This document shows, in pieces, positions 43,743 to 56,010 of a stretch of 64,000 bases of DNA (its first letter is position 1; each line of letters starts with the position of its first letter). The notes under the pieces were generated by a model. That model worked only from the letters and a program-made list of their open reading frames with translations. It was not told the origin of the DNA and did not search any database. The DNA is from Arachis hypogaea. Lineage: Eukaryota; Streptophyta; Magnoliopsida; Fabales; Fabaceae. The position numbers and the translations under genes were made by a program. The stretch lies in NCBI RefSeq assembly GCF_003086295.3, contig NC_092044.1, positions 7,032,843 to 7,096,842 of the forward strand. The letters are read 5' to 3'.

Positions 43743-46700
43743 TTTCTTCTTAGAGTGGTTCAGTCCAGGCGTTGGAATGAATTTGAACATTCTGGAGGTT
43801 GTGCCACTACTTGCAGCTGCCATTGTCTCAACACTCACACTTTTCTGTCTCTTGGGCCTAATTATTGTCTGCTTTGGACGTCTACTAGGCTGCTGAGGCT
43901 GAGTTTGTCTTCCCTGATTGAATTGTAAATAATTATGAGTATTCTAAAATAAGATATTAGTCAGTAATGTTTAGGAATTAATAGTGAAACATATTATGAA
44001 GCATACTTACAGTTGCAGCATTCACATTCATTCCTATGTCTGGTACAGTATGATTTGTTGGTGCCTCAGGCTGGGTAACCTCATAAGTAAGAAAATTTAT
44101 TAGGACAATTAAACCCTTGACGATGTATTTTATAAGTCAAATAGGTCCTTTAGAAATGCTACTATAAGTCAAACAGGTCCCTAATTACTAATTTATATGT
44201 CAAGTTGGTCTCTATAACACAACAACTAATTCATGTCAAAAACCTGAATCCTAAGCATGTTATCACACATATCAAGCTGCACAATGTAATTCATTTAGCA
44301 GAAGAATGTAAGTATCATTCATGTATACCTCAGTTACTAGTGCCGATTGAGAAACCTGAACCTCTTCTTGTGTTGCAGTTGACTTTTCCTTGGATTTTCC
44401 TTTGACCTTTCCTTTAGGATTAGTTCCAGCCTTAGGAGCTCCCTTGCAGGTCTTAGCATTGTGGCCAGTCTCTCCACATTTTCCGCATGTGACTCGGAAG
44501 GTCTTTTTGCCTTATTACTCTCTGCTCCGTCTTCTATTGGATCTTGTCTCCTTCTCTTTACTGGACGCCCTATTGGCCTCTTAATCTTGGGAGGGATTGA
44601 GCTTATTTCTCCAAACTTCTCTCAATACTCTTCACTGTTGACGGGGCTAATGGAATGACCATATGTTGCTCTGAAGGCATCCATCTTCAGCCACTTGTGC
44701 ACATATGTGTCTGGTTTGTCTCCCCTCTTAGCAATAGCAGCCATGGCATGCACACATGGAATTCCTATAAGTGATTGTAAACAACAATCAGATATACAGT
44801 TTGTTAGCATAATAACTAAAAATGCATAAGTTGGAGTGTTATACCTGTAAGTTGCCACATGTTACATGTACATGTGTTATTACCTAAGTGCACCCCCAGC
44901 TTCTTCATGTGCATTTGCACCTCAAATACCTGTCTAGCATCGTCGCCAGTCCATTGAGCAGTCCAGTGCTTGGTCTCCTTCTTAATGGCTTCCATCCTTT
45001 TTTGTTGTACAGGAGCAACTACACCAGTGTACATGCTTAGGGCCTTTTTGTGTTGTGCCATCCTACGCATAATGTAACATCTGAGCTCCTCTAGCATTGT
45101 GAGTATAGGTTTTTCCCTATAGTGTACTATTTTGGCATTCCACACCTCTGTCATGTTATTGGTAATATTGTCCAGTTTAGGGTAGTAGCTGAATTTTGAC
45201 TTAGTCCAGCATCCTGGATCCAATTTTGCAAGGTAAGCCCACGCGTCCTCATTCATTCTCTTCAGCCTTTGCATATTATCATTAAACTCTGCAACGGTTG
45301 AACTCTTGGCACAAGCCCAAACCACATTCTTAAGCTGTGTATCCTTGTATTTGTTTGTGAAATTCTTCCAGATGTGCCTAACGCAGTTTCTGTGATGGGC
45401 GTTAGGCATAACCTCCTTCAGTGCTGGCAGAAGACCCTGCATTACAGTTCCAATAGACCAGAAAATAATAGGCATTAAAATGTTTGTTATGATAACAAAA
45501 AATATAGTTAACAGTCATTAAACCATGAAGAATACAATGCATTTAGTTAGTTAACATAACAAACACTAAGACATATTTAGGGATACCTTCTGTTGATCGC
45601 TGATGAAGTTCCAACCATCGGCAGTGCATTGCCCAAGATCATCTTGTAACAACTACAGAAACCATTTCCAACTTGCCTTCATCTCACTGTCAACTACTGC
45701 ATACGCAATCACATAAAAATGATTGTTTGCGTCTTGTCCTACAGCTGACAATAATTGTCCCCCATAAAAACCCTTCAGGAAGCATCCATCTAAACCTATC
45801 AAGGGGCGACATCCAGCCTTGAACAAGCAAATATACAATTTATCAAATAATGGAGGAGATTGAGGTATAGGCTCCACTGCCAACAGTGCAGATGAACCTT
45901 CATTGCTCCTGTGTAAACCAGAATTACACCAGAATTCACTAAGATCACTAACAATATTCTAATGTATTTTCATATCACAGCAAGTTATTTTTATCAAACA
46001 AGAATTAACATAAAATATAAAAAAATACTATTCTTTATCAATTCACTAACAATATTCTAATGTTTATCTTTGAAATAAAATAACCTCATACCGGTGTATC
46101 TCGTTCAGATAGTCATGCAGCTTGCCATATTGCGCCTTCTCGTTACCAACATACTTTTCCCTGGCCATCCGAAGTCCTCTGTATAGCATTTTATCATTGA
46201 GTATCACATTGTAATCAACCTTCATGTGATCCCATGCCTCTGCATGTGTCAACCGTGGCTGACTCAACAATCTCTTTTCTAGCTTCCTTGCTACCCAATG
46301 TTGATCTGCCATATTGCTGCCAAACTCTCTTCCATAGGTGTGAGTTGGATTGTAGGTCTTTATTTGGTATCCACCTAATCATGAGTTCTTTGCACAGTAT
46401 ATAAGCCAGGGACAGTCATGCTTCTCTGTTTCACCATTTTTCTCACCTTCATTTTCACATTTTGTATTTTCTTCTGCATTAGCTTGTGCTTCTACCTCAT
46501 TGGTAGTAGGTCCCTCATTATTTTTCTCACCTTTAGGATGAGCCTCATTCGTTTCCACCACCCCTTTAGCTTTCTCGCTTTCATTAGCTTCATTAGCAGC
46601 CTGTAACTTTGCATTTTCCTTAGCTGCTTTTCTTGCCTTTGCCTTGACTTTTTGCACTTCTTTTCCAGGCATGAAGCCTCCATGTATACAAGCAGCTCTA

Positions 46701-47806
46701 ACCCTTCTCTTATCATTCTTCATGTAAAATATCCTTCTACCTTCTGATATGGTAAAGTCCTTCAGAGCCTGCTTAAATTATTCAAGTGACTCAAACTCCA
46801 TGTTCAGCTGAAATTGGACCTCCCCAAATTCTGCACTCGGATTAAATTAAGGCCAATCAAACCCATCTCCTCCATCATCACTTGAGTCATTCAGGGTCAA
46901 AAATTGTTCAGACTCATGCTCAAATTCAATGTCTGACTCAGGTAACAACTTCACACCAAGTTCTTCATCAAATGTAGCATGTTTTTTGGACTTCGATGGT
47001 CCTTCATTGGCACTAGCAGGTGTAGTTTTGTTTTTGTTGCCACTAGAAGGCCTATTAACTACTTTGTCTTTTTCAGCAGGCCCATAATCACTTTTATTGG
47101 GCCTGCCAGGCCCACCATGACTCTTTCTCTGAACAGATGCTATAGCTACCTCTTTTCTTCCAATGGCTGCCCTTTTTGGCTTGCCATTGCCCTTGCCAAC
47201 TGGCCCATTAACAGGCTTACTAACTTTGGATTTCTTCTTCCCATTATACTTTCCTTTCTTACCAGCTCCAACTAACTCTTCCTCTAAACTTGAATCCGAA
47301 AAATCATATCCTGAAGGTAGGGGCTTGTATAATGCATCTTCTGTTGACTCATACCCATCATCACTATCTGAACTCTCAACATCTGCATCATTGTCAACAC
47401 CATCATCCTCAGCACTAGCCTCTTGCACTTCCACTTCCTCAACACTAACACCATCATCATCAATGAACTCTGTATCTTCCATGATTGGATGGTCAAAGTA
47501 GATGTAGAATTCATCAGTGTCCTCATTTAGCATTTTATTCTTTTGAAGATCTCTGATCTCTTTGTCTCCATGAACTGGGTGAAGACTAGACTCCAGGTCA
47601 GTAGCAGTTGGATCATACCAAAACATTGCCTTATAGTCATGGTAACCCAAGTCCAAAAAAAGTTTCTTCAGGTCAAAGAAACATATCAGATCAATGTCTA
47701 TTAGGGGAAACTTCTTGACTTCTCCATTGACGTACACAAGTACTCCCTTGTTGTCTCTCACAAAGCTTCCACCATGGTGAAATACGGATATCACATCTTC
47801 ACTCAT
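43743..47806 (-). pseudogene. MULE transposase (mudrA-like), multiple stops
   Basis: Exon 1 (47806 to about 46092) starts MSEDVISVFHHGGSFVRDN (PB1-like N-terminal region), has an acidic and K/G-rich linker, and the MuDR DNA-binding region (FKQALKDFTISEGRRIFYMK ... CPWLIY). Exon 2 (45905-45589) has the DDE-fold start: GLDGCFLKGFYGGQLLSAVG and ISDQQK. Exon 3 (45444-44844) has HHRNCVRHIWKNF and the SWIM finger start CTCNMWQLTG. Exon 4 continues IPCVHAMAAIAKRG. A knuckle CGKCGETGHNAKTC near 44440-44490 is shifted by one base in an A run. The C-terminus FKFIPTPGLNHSKKK ends at 43743. Stops lie near 46854, 46777, 46380, 45654 and 44636. Inactive. Confidence 0.85.
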
Positions 47807-48359
47807 CTAAACTAACAAAATAAAAATCTATCACAACTTAAACAAGCAACGAAGCCATTACAAGAACATTAAAACAGAATTCAATTTTTTAACAACCACA
47901 TCGGTAATGTTACGATGAAACGTCACAGACTAAATCAATTTAGAACTCTGACTTAACCAACACTAGCAAAAAAATATCTTTAATCTACCCTACACATGAC
48001 ATGCATGTTCATCATACATGAATCTTCGCCTCTGAATTAATTCAGAAAAGAAATTAGAAGACTTACCTCTAACAATGGCGATATGCACGACAGTCCACCG
48101 CCACCACACAGTCGCCGTCAACCTCGTCAAACGACTGTTACAGACTACAGTCAATGTTAACGGAGTTGAGAAAGATGAAAGGTTGCCTTGTAAAATTTGG
48201 GTAAGGGTTTGGGGTTTCAGGTCATTTAACAGAGCCAAGGGAGAAGGACTTGCGTTTTTATCCTAAGTCCCTATTCAAACGCTGTGTTTTAACACATTCA
48301 TTTCATTAAGCTTGGGGACTAATCTGTCCAATTAAAAATGACGTCGTTTTGATAAGGCG

Positions 48360-49770
48360 TGTGGGCCACGCGTACGCGTAGGCGTACGTTTTTCCAAAAA
48401 AAATCTGATTAAGTTAAAAAGCTGCAGAATTACCTGTTTCAAACCCAAAACTTCCGTCGAGCATAACTTAATCATATTAAATCGTTTTTCATCCGCTCTT
48501 TGAACGGCATAAACTTTACGAAACCAATTTTCATTTAAAATAAGTTGAAATCAATTTGGGGTTCCGAAAGTCAAGTTATACCTCACCGAAGTTTGGCCCA
48601 AAACCAAAATTTTGCAAACTTTCAAAACCTCTTCCTCATTCAAAACAAATCCCATGATACCAACACAACTAACAACCTACACTTGCTAACACAATATGTC
48701 CTTCTTCCTCAACACAACAACCACCATAAAAGTCATACCTCATACCAACAATAATTACACATACACATGCCAAAATCCTACAACCAAAACCATAGCTCAT
48801 AAATCCCAAGTTTATATACTTATATTCTCAAATCAATAATTAACAATTTGCCAAACCATCAACTAATCAACAGCACCATGCCAATCCATACTTAACAACA
48901 AGTTACTAAACAACAATATACACATACATTCCAACCTATCCTATAGTCATCTAGCCTAAGTTTTCACAGAACATTATATATTAAATGCAAGAAACCTAAA
49001 CCATACCTTGCCCGGTTTTTTCGTAGTGATCAAGGCAGCTTATTAACACAAACACAGCCCCAAAAACCTCAACAAAACACTAGTGTTTAGCTTCCTCCAA
49101 CTTCTAATATCCACAATTTCAAGCTCCAATTATTTATTCACAACCTAATACACATTCATAACACATATATACCCAATTTAATACCCAAGGCATAAATTCA
49201 GTAAATTAAATAGGATTTATGGTATCCTCACCATACCCAAGCTTCATGTAAAAAAGAGTAAACATTTTCCTCAAGCTATTGGATCCTAAAACATAAAAAA
49301 AAGGAAATTCAACACCTCCACATGATTTTTTCAAAAATTGGGGAAGAAGAGGATGAGAGTGAATAAGCGAGTTACCTATGAAATTGTTACGATAGAATCG
49401 TAGAGCTTGACGCGGTGGTCGCGTGGTCGCAAACGGTGCGGCGATCAGAGCTCGGATCGGAAAGTTACGGCATTTGGAAATTGAAACAAGGGTTTCGTAT
49501 CCTTCTCTTCTTCTCACTGCATTTAGCGCTACTTCTGTTGTATTCTTAGAGAAGAAAATGAGCTTTAGCTCATTTAAATGCTGGGCCGGTTGGGCCCACA
49601 ATTTCGGTTCAACCGGTTTGGCCCGTTCGGTACAATTTTGGGCCGATTTTTTCGAAATTAGTGTCAAAATTCTCGTTTTGATGAGCTCTATCCTAATTTA
49701 ATATAATATTTAAATTTCTAATTTTTTATTAAAAATTAATTTATTGACTAAATATTTACTAATTTAACGG
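48360..49770 (-). mobile_element. Gypsy (chromovirus-like) LTR, truncated
   Basis: On the minus strand it begins TGTAAACCCCGTTAAATTAG at 49770 and runs to 48360, where it meets the broken MULE terminal repeat. Its two ends match the LTR fragment at 51190-51633, but about 940 bases in the middle (48625-49565) are absent from that fragment. CGCGTACGCGTAGGCGTACG occurs at 48367-48390. No gene is supported. Confidence 0.65.
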
Positions 49771-49885
49771 GGTTTACATCCTACCCACCTAACAAAGAAT
49801 TTTGCCCTCAAAATTCAGATTCAGTATCTGAAATGAGGCGTGGGTAGTCCTTCTGCATACTCAGATATTCTTGAAGCTGACTTCA
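49771..49885 (-). pseudogene. Extreme 3' end of a gypsy pol gene
   Basis: Read on the minus strand, LQEYLSMQKDYPRLISDTES is followed by a stop and then the LTR start at 49770. This resembles the end of plant chromovirus polyproteins (a short acidic and aromatic tail just before the LTR). About 35 codons remain; the rest of pol is missing. Confidence 0.5.
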
Positions 49886-51633
49886 TCACTTGAAACGTCC
49901 ATCTCCTTTCATTTAAACTAACTTAGGTTGTAAGACATGAATTTTTTTTAAAAGTGTGTTTCAGAAGTTACGAAATGTAGAGTATGTCGAATAAATATAC
50001 ATAACTATACAACAAAATAACTTGATAACCACTTCGCCTCAGAAGTCCAGACGCCTAATGAGGTACCTCTCGACCTACATTTGAAAATAACAACATAGTA
50101 TAGAGTAAGAACCAGAGGTTCTCAGTATGGTAAAGGTGCCACACATATAAGATATAAGGTCTTGGGAATGCCAAAGGCAATCTTAGAACGCCGACACTCA
50201 GATTATTAAGCTTAAAGTATTAAACAGAAACCACAAAAGGTGGTTTTCTAAGAGTATTTAAGCCTAATCTAACTTAATCTTGAATCTAGTCTTACCGCCC
50301 TTCCTCCGTACCTCCATCTCCGACAATATATCACAGACAAAAAAATAGATAAAGGCAAACACAAGAAGGTTACAAGTACTGCAGGTAGCAAATATACATT
50401 TAACATAGAAAATACAATTAGGTACATCCAGTTAGTGCACAAACAAGTAATTCAAGTAATATGCACATGATGCATGCATGTCCAATGGCTGATGAGTCTC
50501 ATCTATCGGTTATCAAGCTAACTCGACAAGTCCGGTTTGCAAAACGTTTGGACTGTCCCCCGACGTGCATTCCCAAGAGTCTATGCATAGCTTTTTCTCA
50601 AATAATCAATATTGCTCAATGGGAGTTAACATTCCCGGGAATTTATAAGTGTCCGGTCACCCTTACGTCATAGGATCAACAGAGTATCGAGTTTTCGACC
50701 TGGTACACGTGGTGGCAAGCCACGGTACTTTACCCAGGAAATCTCGTATCTCAAATCATTTAATTAATCAAGCCAAGTATTATACATAATCATTCATAAC
50801 ATTGCATATTCAATTCATCTCTTTTTTAGCTTTACTTCACCTCCAAGTTATCCCCACTTCCTAACTTCATCCGTTTATCAGGTTTAATACTATTATTTAA
50901 GACTACAGGAATGAAAATAGAGGTTTAGAAGTTTGAAATAGGATATAAAACTCAAAAAACCACGTTTGCTGGAATAGGGGCCACACGTACGCGTGGCTCA
51001 CGCGTACGCGTAGGAGTGTAGAAAGGCAGCTCGCGCACACATCCCCTTATCATGTGCACGTGTAGGTGAATAATTCATGTCACGTGTACGCATAGGCCAT
51101 GCGTACGCGTGGACATGCATCCTGGCTCATTACGCGTACGCATAGGGCTACTCGTGTACACACAGTAAAAAATTCCACGCCACACGTGCGTGGGCGTACG
51201 TTTTTTCAAAAAAAATCCGATTAAGTTAAAAAGCTGCAAAATTACCTGTTTCAAACCCAAAACTTCCGTCGAGCATAACTTAATCATATTAAATCATTTT
51301 TCATCCGTTCTTCGAATGGCAAAAACTTCACAAAACCTGTTTACATTTAAAGCAAGTTAAAATCAATTTGGAGTTTTGAAAGTCAAGTTATAGCTCACCG
51401 AAGTTCGGTCCAAAACCAACATTTTGCAAACTTTCAAAATAAAGCTCGGTTTGGATCCCGTTCAACCGGTTGTCCCGTTCGGTCCAATCTTGGGCCGATT
51501 TCTTCGAAATTAGTGTCAAAATTCTCGTTTTGATGAGCTCTATCCTAATGTAATATAATATTCACATTTATAATTTTCTTTATTAAAAATTAATTTATTG
51601 ACTAATTATTTACTAATTTAACAAGGTTTACAA
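49886..51633 (-). mobile_element. Second gypsy LTR of the same family, internally deleted
   Basis: On the minus strand it starts TGTAAACCTTGTTAAATTAG at 51633, close to the LTR start at 49770. 51190-51450 repeats 48370-48620 (CATAACTTAATCATATTAAA, CAAACCCAAAACTTCCGTCG). 50100-50760 has AGAACCAGAGGTTCTCAGTA and CAACAGAGTATCGAGTTTTC words that I associate with peanut LTRs. 50985-51200 is a CpG-rich motif array. The open frame at 50461-50673 has no recognisable product. Confidence 0.6.
50980..51200. repeat. Array of ACGCGTACGCGT-like motifs in the LTR
   Basis: At least ten variants of (C)ACGCGTACGCGT, ACGTACGCGT and ACGTGTACGC occur in about 220 bases (for example CACACGTACGCGTGGCTCAC and GCCATGCGTACGCGTGGACA). 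They are self-complementary and very CpG-rich against an AT-rich background. A short piece of the same recurs at 48367-48390. Confidence 0.8.
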
Positions 51634-51914
51634 TGGGCGTCGGCGCGGTGCTCTCCTCCACGGGCATCGAAGTGGTCATCTTCTCCATGGATGCTGCTTC
51701 AGAGCGATGGCGCGGTGCGCTCCTCGTTTTGTGCTGAATCACCACTGTCGAGAAACCCATCTCCCTTCTATTCTCCTTCTTCCTCTTCTTACCCTGTCTC
51801 ACCTCCTCCTATTCGCGACCCCTGTCTCTCCTTCTCCTGTTTGCGAGCTCTGACAACACTATACCCAGCTGTAACCTCCCTCCTCCTCCTCTACGTATTG
51901 GTAAGAAATGTCTA

Positions 51915-52140
51915 AACTTTACTATAGGAATAGGATTTCTGAATCCGTTAATTCTAAATTTTAGTATGGGAATGTTCTAATTTTTAGTATGGAAATGGAA
52001 TTTCTGAATGCTTTGATTCTGAATTTCAGTATAGAAATGTTCTGAATTTTAGTATGGGAATGAAATTTTTGAATGCATTGATTCTGAATTTTACTATGGG
52101 AATGAAATTTCTGAATGCATTGATTCTGAATTTTTTGGGC
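51915..52140 (+). repeat. Tandem repeat, about 60-bp unit
   Basis: Roughly 3.5 copies of a unit containing GAATGCATTGATTCTGAATT and TTAGTATGGGAATG lie here with increasing similarity toward the right end. Non-coding, inside the CACTA fragment. Confidence 0.75.
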
Positions 52141-52514
52141 TTTTTGATAGTTCTGATTTTGGGAGTTTTATTTCAATTTTTCTAAATTTTTTATGGTTCT
52201 GATTGTTGCTTCTTAAGGTTTTCATTTTTATTTTGCATTTTGATATTGATTTTGCGTCATTTATTATAAACATATATTCGACAAGATTTCTTTCATTGCT
52301 TAATGTCTCGGAATATAAAACCATCATTTCTAGCATTTTTACTTCCTGTTTTGAGATTAGTCTAATGGAGAAGGAGAAGAAAAACCTTCTTTTGTGTTCT
52401 TTTTTCTTTAATTTTTAGCTTTATAATTGAAATTTTACGTTTTAAATGAGCTTTTCACTCCTTTTTGTTGTTGCTTTTAAATTTCGGTGACAATTTGTGG
52501 TTTTTTTTTATTTT

Positions 52515-52736
52515 TTAATTCATGTGATAAATTTCAGTGGCAATTTTCATAATATCGTTAGTAATTTAAATTGCATAAAGGAATTGAACTGTAATTATAA
52601 ATTCAACCAAAAATATTGTGGTTCTGTTGACTTTTTTATTCATGTGATGAATTTCAGTGGCAATTTACATAATATTGTTAGTAATTAGGACTTGCATAAA
52701 GGAATTGAACTGTAATTATAAATTCAACCAAAAATA
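52515..52736 (+). repeat. Tandem duplication, about 120-bp unit, two copies
   Basis: TTCATGTGAT(A/G)AATTTCAGTGG through GAATTGAACTGTAATTATAAATTCAACCAAAAATA occurs twice (about 52517-52617 and 52639-52736) with a few differences. It produces repetitive short frames that are not genes. Confidence 0.8.
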
Positions 52737-52739
52737 CAC

Positions 52740-55129
52740 CTTTAATGGATGTTTGGGCAATAATTCCAACTGTGCTAAGTATAACTGCACTCTTATATTT
52801 GCAACAATTTTAAAGTTTATTAAAAATGATCTGCCTGTTGCCACTATATACACTTCCATTGGGATAAAAAGAAAAGCCTTTCTTCCTAGCAATGGTGTTT
52901 TAATGAGGAATTTTTTTCTCTGAGAATTTTGTTTGTGGTTGAACTCTAAAGAGCACATTGAATCGCTGGTCTATTGATTTGGTAACACGGTGACTACCCT
53001 CAGCTGCAACCTCCTCACCCCTGCCTTTTTGTTACTCTATTCTTTATTTTTTAGGTTTTTGGAAAAATTCATTTTGCTGTTCTCTGATTTAATTCATTAC
53101 ATTTTAGTTAGATTTTAATTTTTACTTAGTAATTTTATTTAGTCAAACTTATTTTTGCTGATTAGGTTAATTTAGATTAAAATTAGAATTTTCTTGTCAG
53201 CTTTTGTCTTAGTTCATAGTTAATTAAGCATGCTACTTTGATTCTTGAGTCTGAAATTTCAATTTGTTTAGACTGGCTTGATTGATATTTTGTTGAATTT
53301 CAGATTTTTCACTACTTTTCCACTGAAGTGCAATACTCTATGCTGGTTATTGCTGATTCAGCAATTTCTGGTTTTTCACATTGATTCTGGTACTTTTTAC
53401 CTTTGATTTCTTCATTTTTAATGTAAATTATAGAATAATTAATTTTCATAATTCACTGAGTTAACTATTTCATATAGAATCAATTATTATTTTTTGTTTG
53501 TTTGTTCTGTTGGCCACTTTGATTGAGTTAAATAGTTCATAGAGAATAATGTAAATTTTATTCTTTACTCCTTTATAGAGAAAGCTTGCCACTTTGTTAA
53601 TTATTATTGATTTTAATTTGTTAATGGTTAACTATTAGTGCTGCTGACAAGAATCGCGAGTTAACTTGAAAAATCATACGTTTTTGCGATTCTATTCCTC
53701 CATTTCATAAGGTTCTTGCTTTGCGTCTCAGAGAAATAGTATTCACGTAGAATTGATGAGTAAGCACGCCAAATCGTCAGAATCGCGTCTACGGTGGTGA
53801 CCGATATCCAAGATAACAGGGTGGCAAGAAGTTGTTGTCCATGGCCCAATTCGAAATCCAACTCAAATCCAAGCCCCAATCCTTTGAGAAGAAGGCTTGA
53901 ACCCTAGGTTTATGTATGTTAAGCTTTATGTCTCCATTTTTTTCAGGACAATAGGTAATTGATTAACTGGTTATAGTTAGATTTTATATTCTCTTGTTCG
54001 CTTTGTAACAATTTCTCTGATATCTTTGATGAAGAGTAGTTCATTAATTTTTTAGCTAATGATGTAAAAATGATTAACAAGCTACTTAAAACACTAGTTC
54101 ATGCCACCAACATGGTGATCCAGTTCAAAAGCTGGTCTGATATGGATTACTATAGGTAAAGTCAGAACATTCAGAGAAATTGATGCTAGAATTTATGTAC
54201 CTAAGGTAAATAATGTGACTAGTAATTATATGATGATGTATGTGAGAATAGTATTAGGCATCTCATAGATCATATATTCATATGATTGAATTATCATTTA
54301 TTAATATATGCTAATAAGCATTTTCATGTTTTTTCGGTAGAGGCTTTTCTTTTCTTTTCTTTTCTTTTTTCTTCTTTCATTTAATCTATGTGATATCTTT
54401 AAGCTCTTTCAATAGGATTCAAGTTAAAGGAAAAAGAATAAAAAAGAAGGAACAAAAAGAGCAGTTTGTGACACTATTAAAATTTTAGTTTTCAAGGTGT
54501 TTGTTTTTTTTTTTTCTTTAGTTTTTTTTAGTGCTATTTGATGTCATATATATCATTATTGTTGTCTTGTCGGGAGATGCTAATGTAATATGTGGTGGAG
54601 CTTGGAAATTCTGGCCGCTAGAACTTATGGCTTGCCTCAATTTCGACTGTGAGTGTTTTTATGGAGTGCTAGACCGTCTGAGGTATTCTAATGTTTTTGT
54701 TGTAATATCTTTCAAAATACAGTTATCATGGTTATTTACATAAAAAAGAAATATTATTTTCATTCTTTTGTTTTAGTGTTGAAGTTCAAATTTGAGTTAA
54801 ATTTATTATTGTTCTTTATATATGGTACTGAAGTTGTCTCAATTCCCTCTTCCAACTCATGATGTTATTGTCACGGATGTTATTCTTTTAGAATTGGAGG
54901 TATGTGCAAATTTTACATAGAACTTGTGTATCTGTGTTTAGAATTGTAAGCGAATTTTGTAGAGGAGTTTATTACCTATGGCATGGTGATTAATTGGTAT
55001 GATGAAAGTCGTGATGTTCATTTGGTCCTTATATTGTGTTACATTTACACTATATCGTTGTTTTCTTTAGTATTGAATATGATTTTATTCTTTTGATTGA
55101 TATTTTATATGATACGAAGATGTTTAGCT
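52740..55129. other. CACTA interior, unassigned
   Basis: T-rich on the plus strand, intron-like, with no long frame. Short exon-like patches occur near 53690-53890, 54100-54220 and 54560-54690, but I cannot name a product. A TTTTCTTTTC tract lies at 54347-54370. Confidence 0.4.
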
Positions 55130-55137
55130 TAATAGAT

Positions 55138-55325
55138 TACTTGTTAGGTCACAGGTAAGTATGGTTGGACTGCAAACATGAAGAAGATTACGAAGGCTCA
55201 TGCCTTGAGAGATAACGGCATGATTAGCTACATATATAGTAAGAAGACTATGGAGATCAACCTTGACATAGATCGGCGTTATGGAAGAATTGACGAAGAG
55301 AACGAAAGCTGATGAAATTAGGCAT
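55138..55325 (+). pseudogene. HSP90 gene fragment (C-terminal part) inside the CACTA element
   Basis: The plus strand reads [21 protein letters not shown], then [18 protein letters not shown], matching the conserved cytosolic HSP90 C-terminal region (pattern VTGEYGWTANMERIMKAQ and SSKKTMEIN). A stop (TAG at 55145) replaces the usual Leu. A frame slip near 55275-55285 is followed in another frame by [12 protein letters not shown], again HSP90. About 60 codons survive out of about 700. HSP90 is a cytosolic chaperone that stabilises NBS-LRR receptors, but this fragment has no function as protein. Confidence 0.8.
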
Positions 55326-55579
55326 TTATTTATTTGTTTATTTATTTGTTGAAGTTCATGAGAAAACATCTATTTTTTTTGGTTTAGTTATGTATATTTT
55401 GATTTGAATTTTACAAGTATATGAATTTAAAATTTATTTAGTTGGATTTGAAACAACCTTTTAATTTAATATATATACAATATATTAGCTTATCTTTTCT
55501 TTTTATTTATTAAATTTAGTTTAAATAATTAAATTTTATTAAATTATGCTATATATCTTTTTAAAAAGATAATTCCAAA

Positions 55580-56010
55580 TAAATTTAGATAAATGTTGCT
55601 TTAGATATTTTAAAAGGTAATACAAAAAACTCTTAGATAAGTGTTACTTTAGGTTTATGAAAAAGGCAACTTAAAAAAAATTTGAACAAGTGTTACTTTA
55701 GGTATGTCAAAAGGCAACTTAAAAAAATTTGGACAAATATTACTTTATGTATTAGAAAATATAACTCGTAAAAAATGTTGCCATAAAGTCTTATCTAAAG
55801 CGTTGTGTTCGGGTCTTCTAAGGCAACGTTTTTTGAAGGTTGTCACAAAAAAGATTCTCTTTGATACATAAAAGTGTTGCATTAAACCAAAAGTAATGGC
55901 CGTATAGTCAACCCCCAAAAAGCGTTGCGTTTTGTCGAAAAGTATTGCTTTTGATAAAAGACAATACTTTTTTTATTATAGACAATATTTTTAAAGAGTT
56001 GTCTTAACCC
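55580..56010. repeat. CACTA subterminal motif array
   Basis: Repeated words AAGTGTTACTTTAGGT(A/T)T and AAAAGGCAACTTAAAAAAA (55640-55720), then AAAGCGTTG(C/T)G and GGCAACGTTTTTTGAAGG. Motifs occur in both orientations and get denser toward the CACTA terminus at 56025. Confidence 0.7.

Larger units (their letters stand above)
42262..48359. mobile_element. Mutator-like element (MULE) with two convergent genes; right end truncated
   Basis: The left terminal repeat runs from about 42262 to 42601. The right terminal repeat is 48271-48359, where AACACATTCATTTCATTAAG and AATTAAAAATGACGTCGTTT are the complement of 42505-42590. The right repeat is cut at 48359 by a retroelement LTR, so the outer 250 bases are lost and the target duplication cannot be seen. 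A transposase gene (minus, 47806-43743) and a GRF zinc-finger gene (plus, 42721-43337) start near opposite ends and converge, as mudrA and mudrB do in maize MuDR. Confidence 0.85.

Noticed and set aside
46979..47526. Plus- and minus-strand frames overlapping the MULE transposase N-terminus
   Set aside because: They are alternative frames of the acidic/lysine-rich linker; the mudrA-like frame explains the region.
49206..49701. Overlapping frames in the gypsy LTR
   Set aside because: No domain, opposite strands, LTR context, and the central LTR block is missing from the sister LTR.
51602..51915. GC-rich exon-like frames at the left of the CACTA fragment
   Set aside because: Possible first exon of an element gene, but no protein family is recognisable on either strand; reported only as context.
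53661..53879. 72-codon minus-strand frame
   Set aside because: Begins with a low-complexity repeat of G-L-E-F-D and has no family resemblance.
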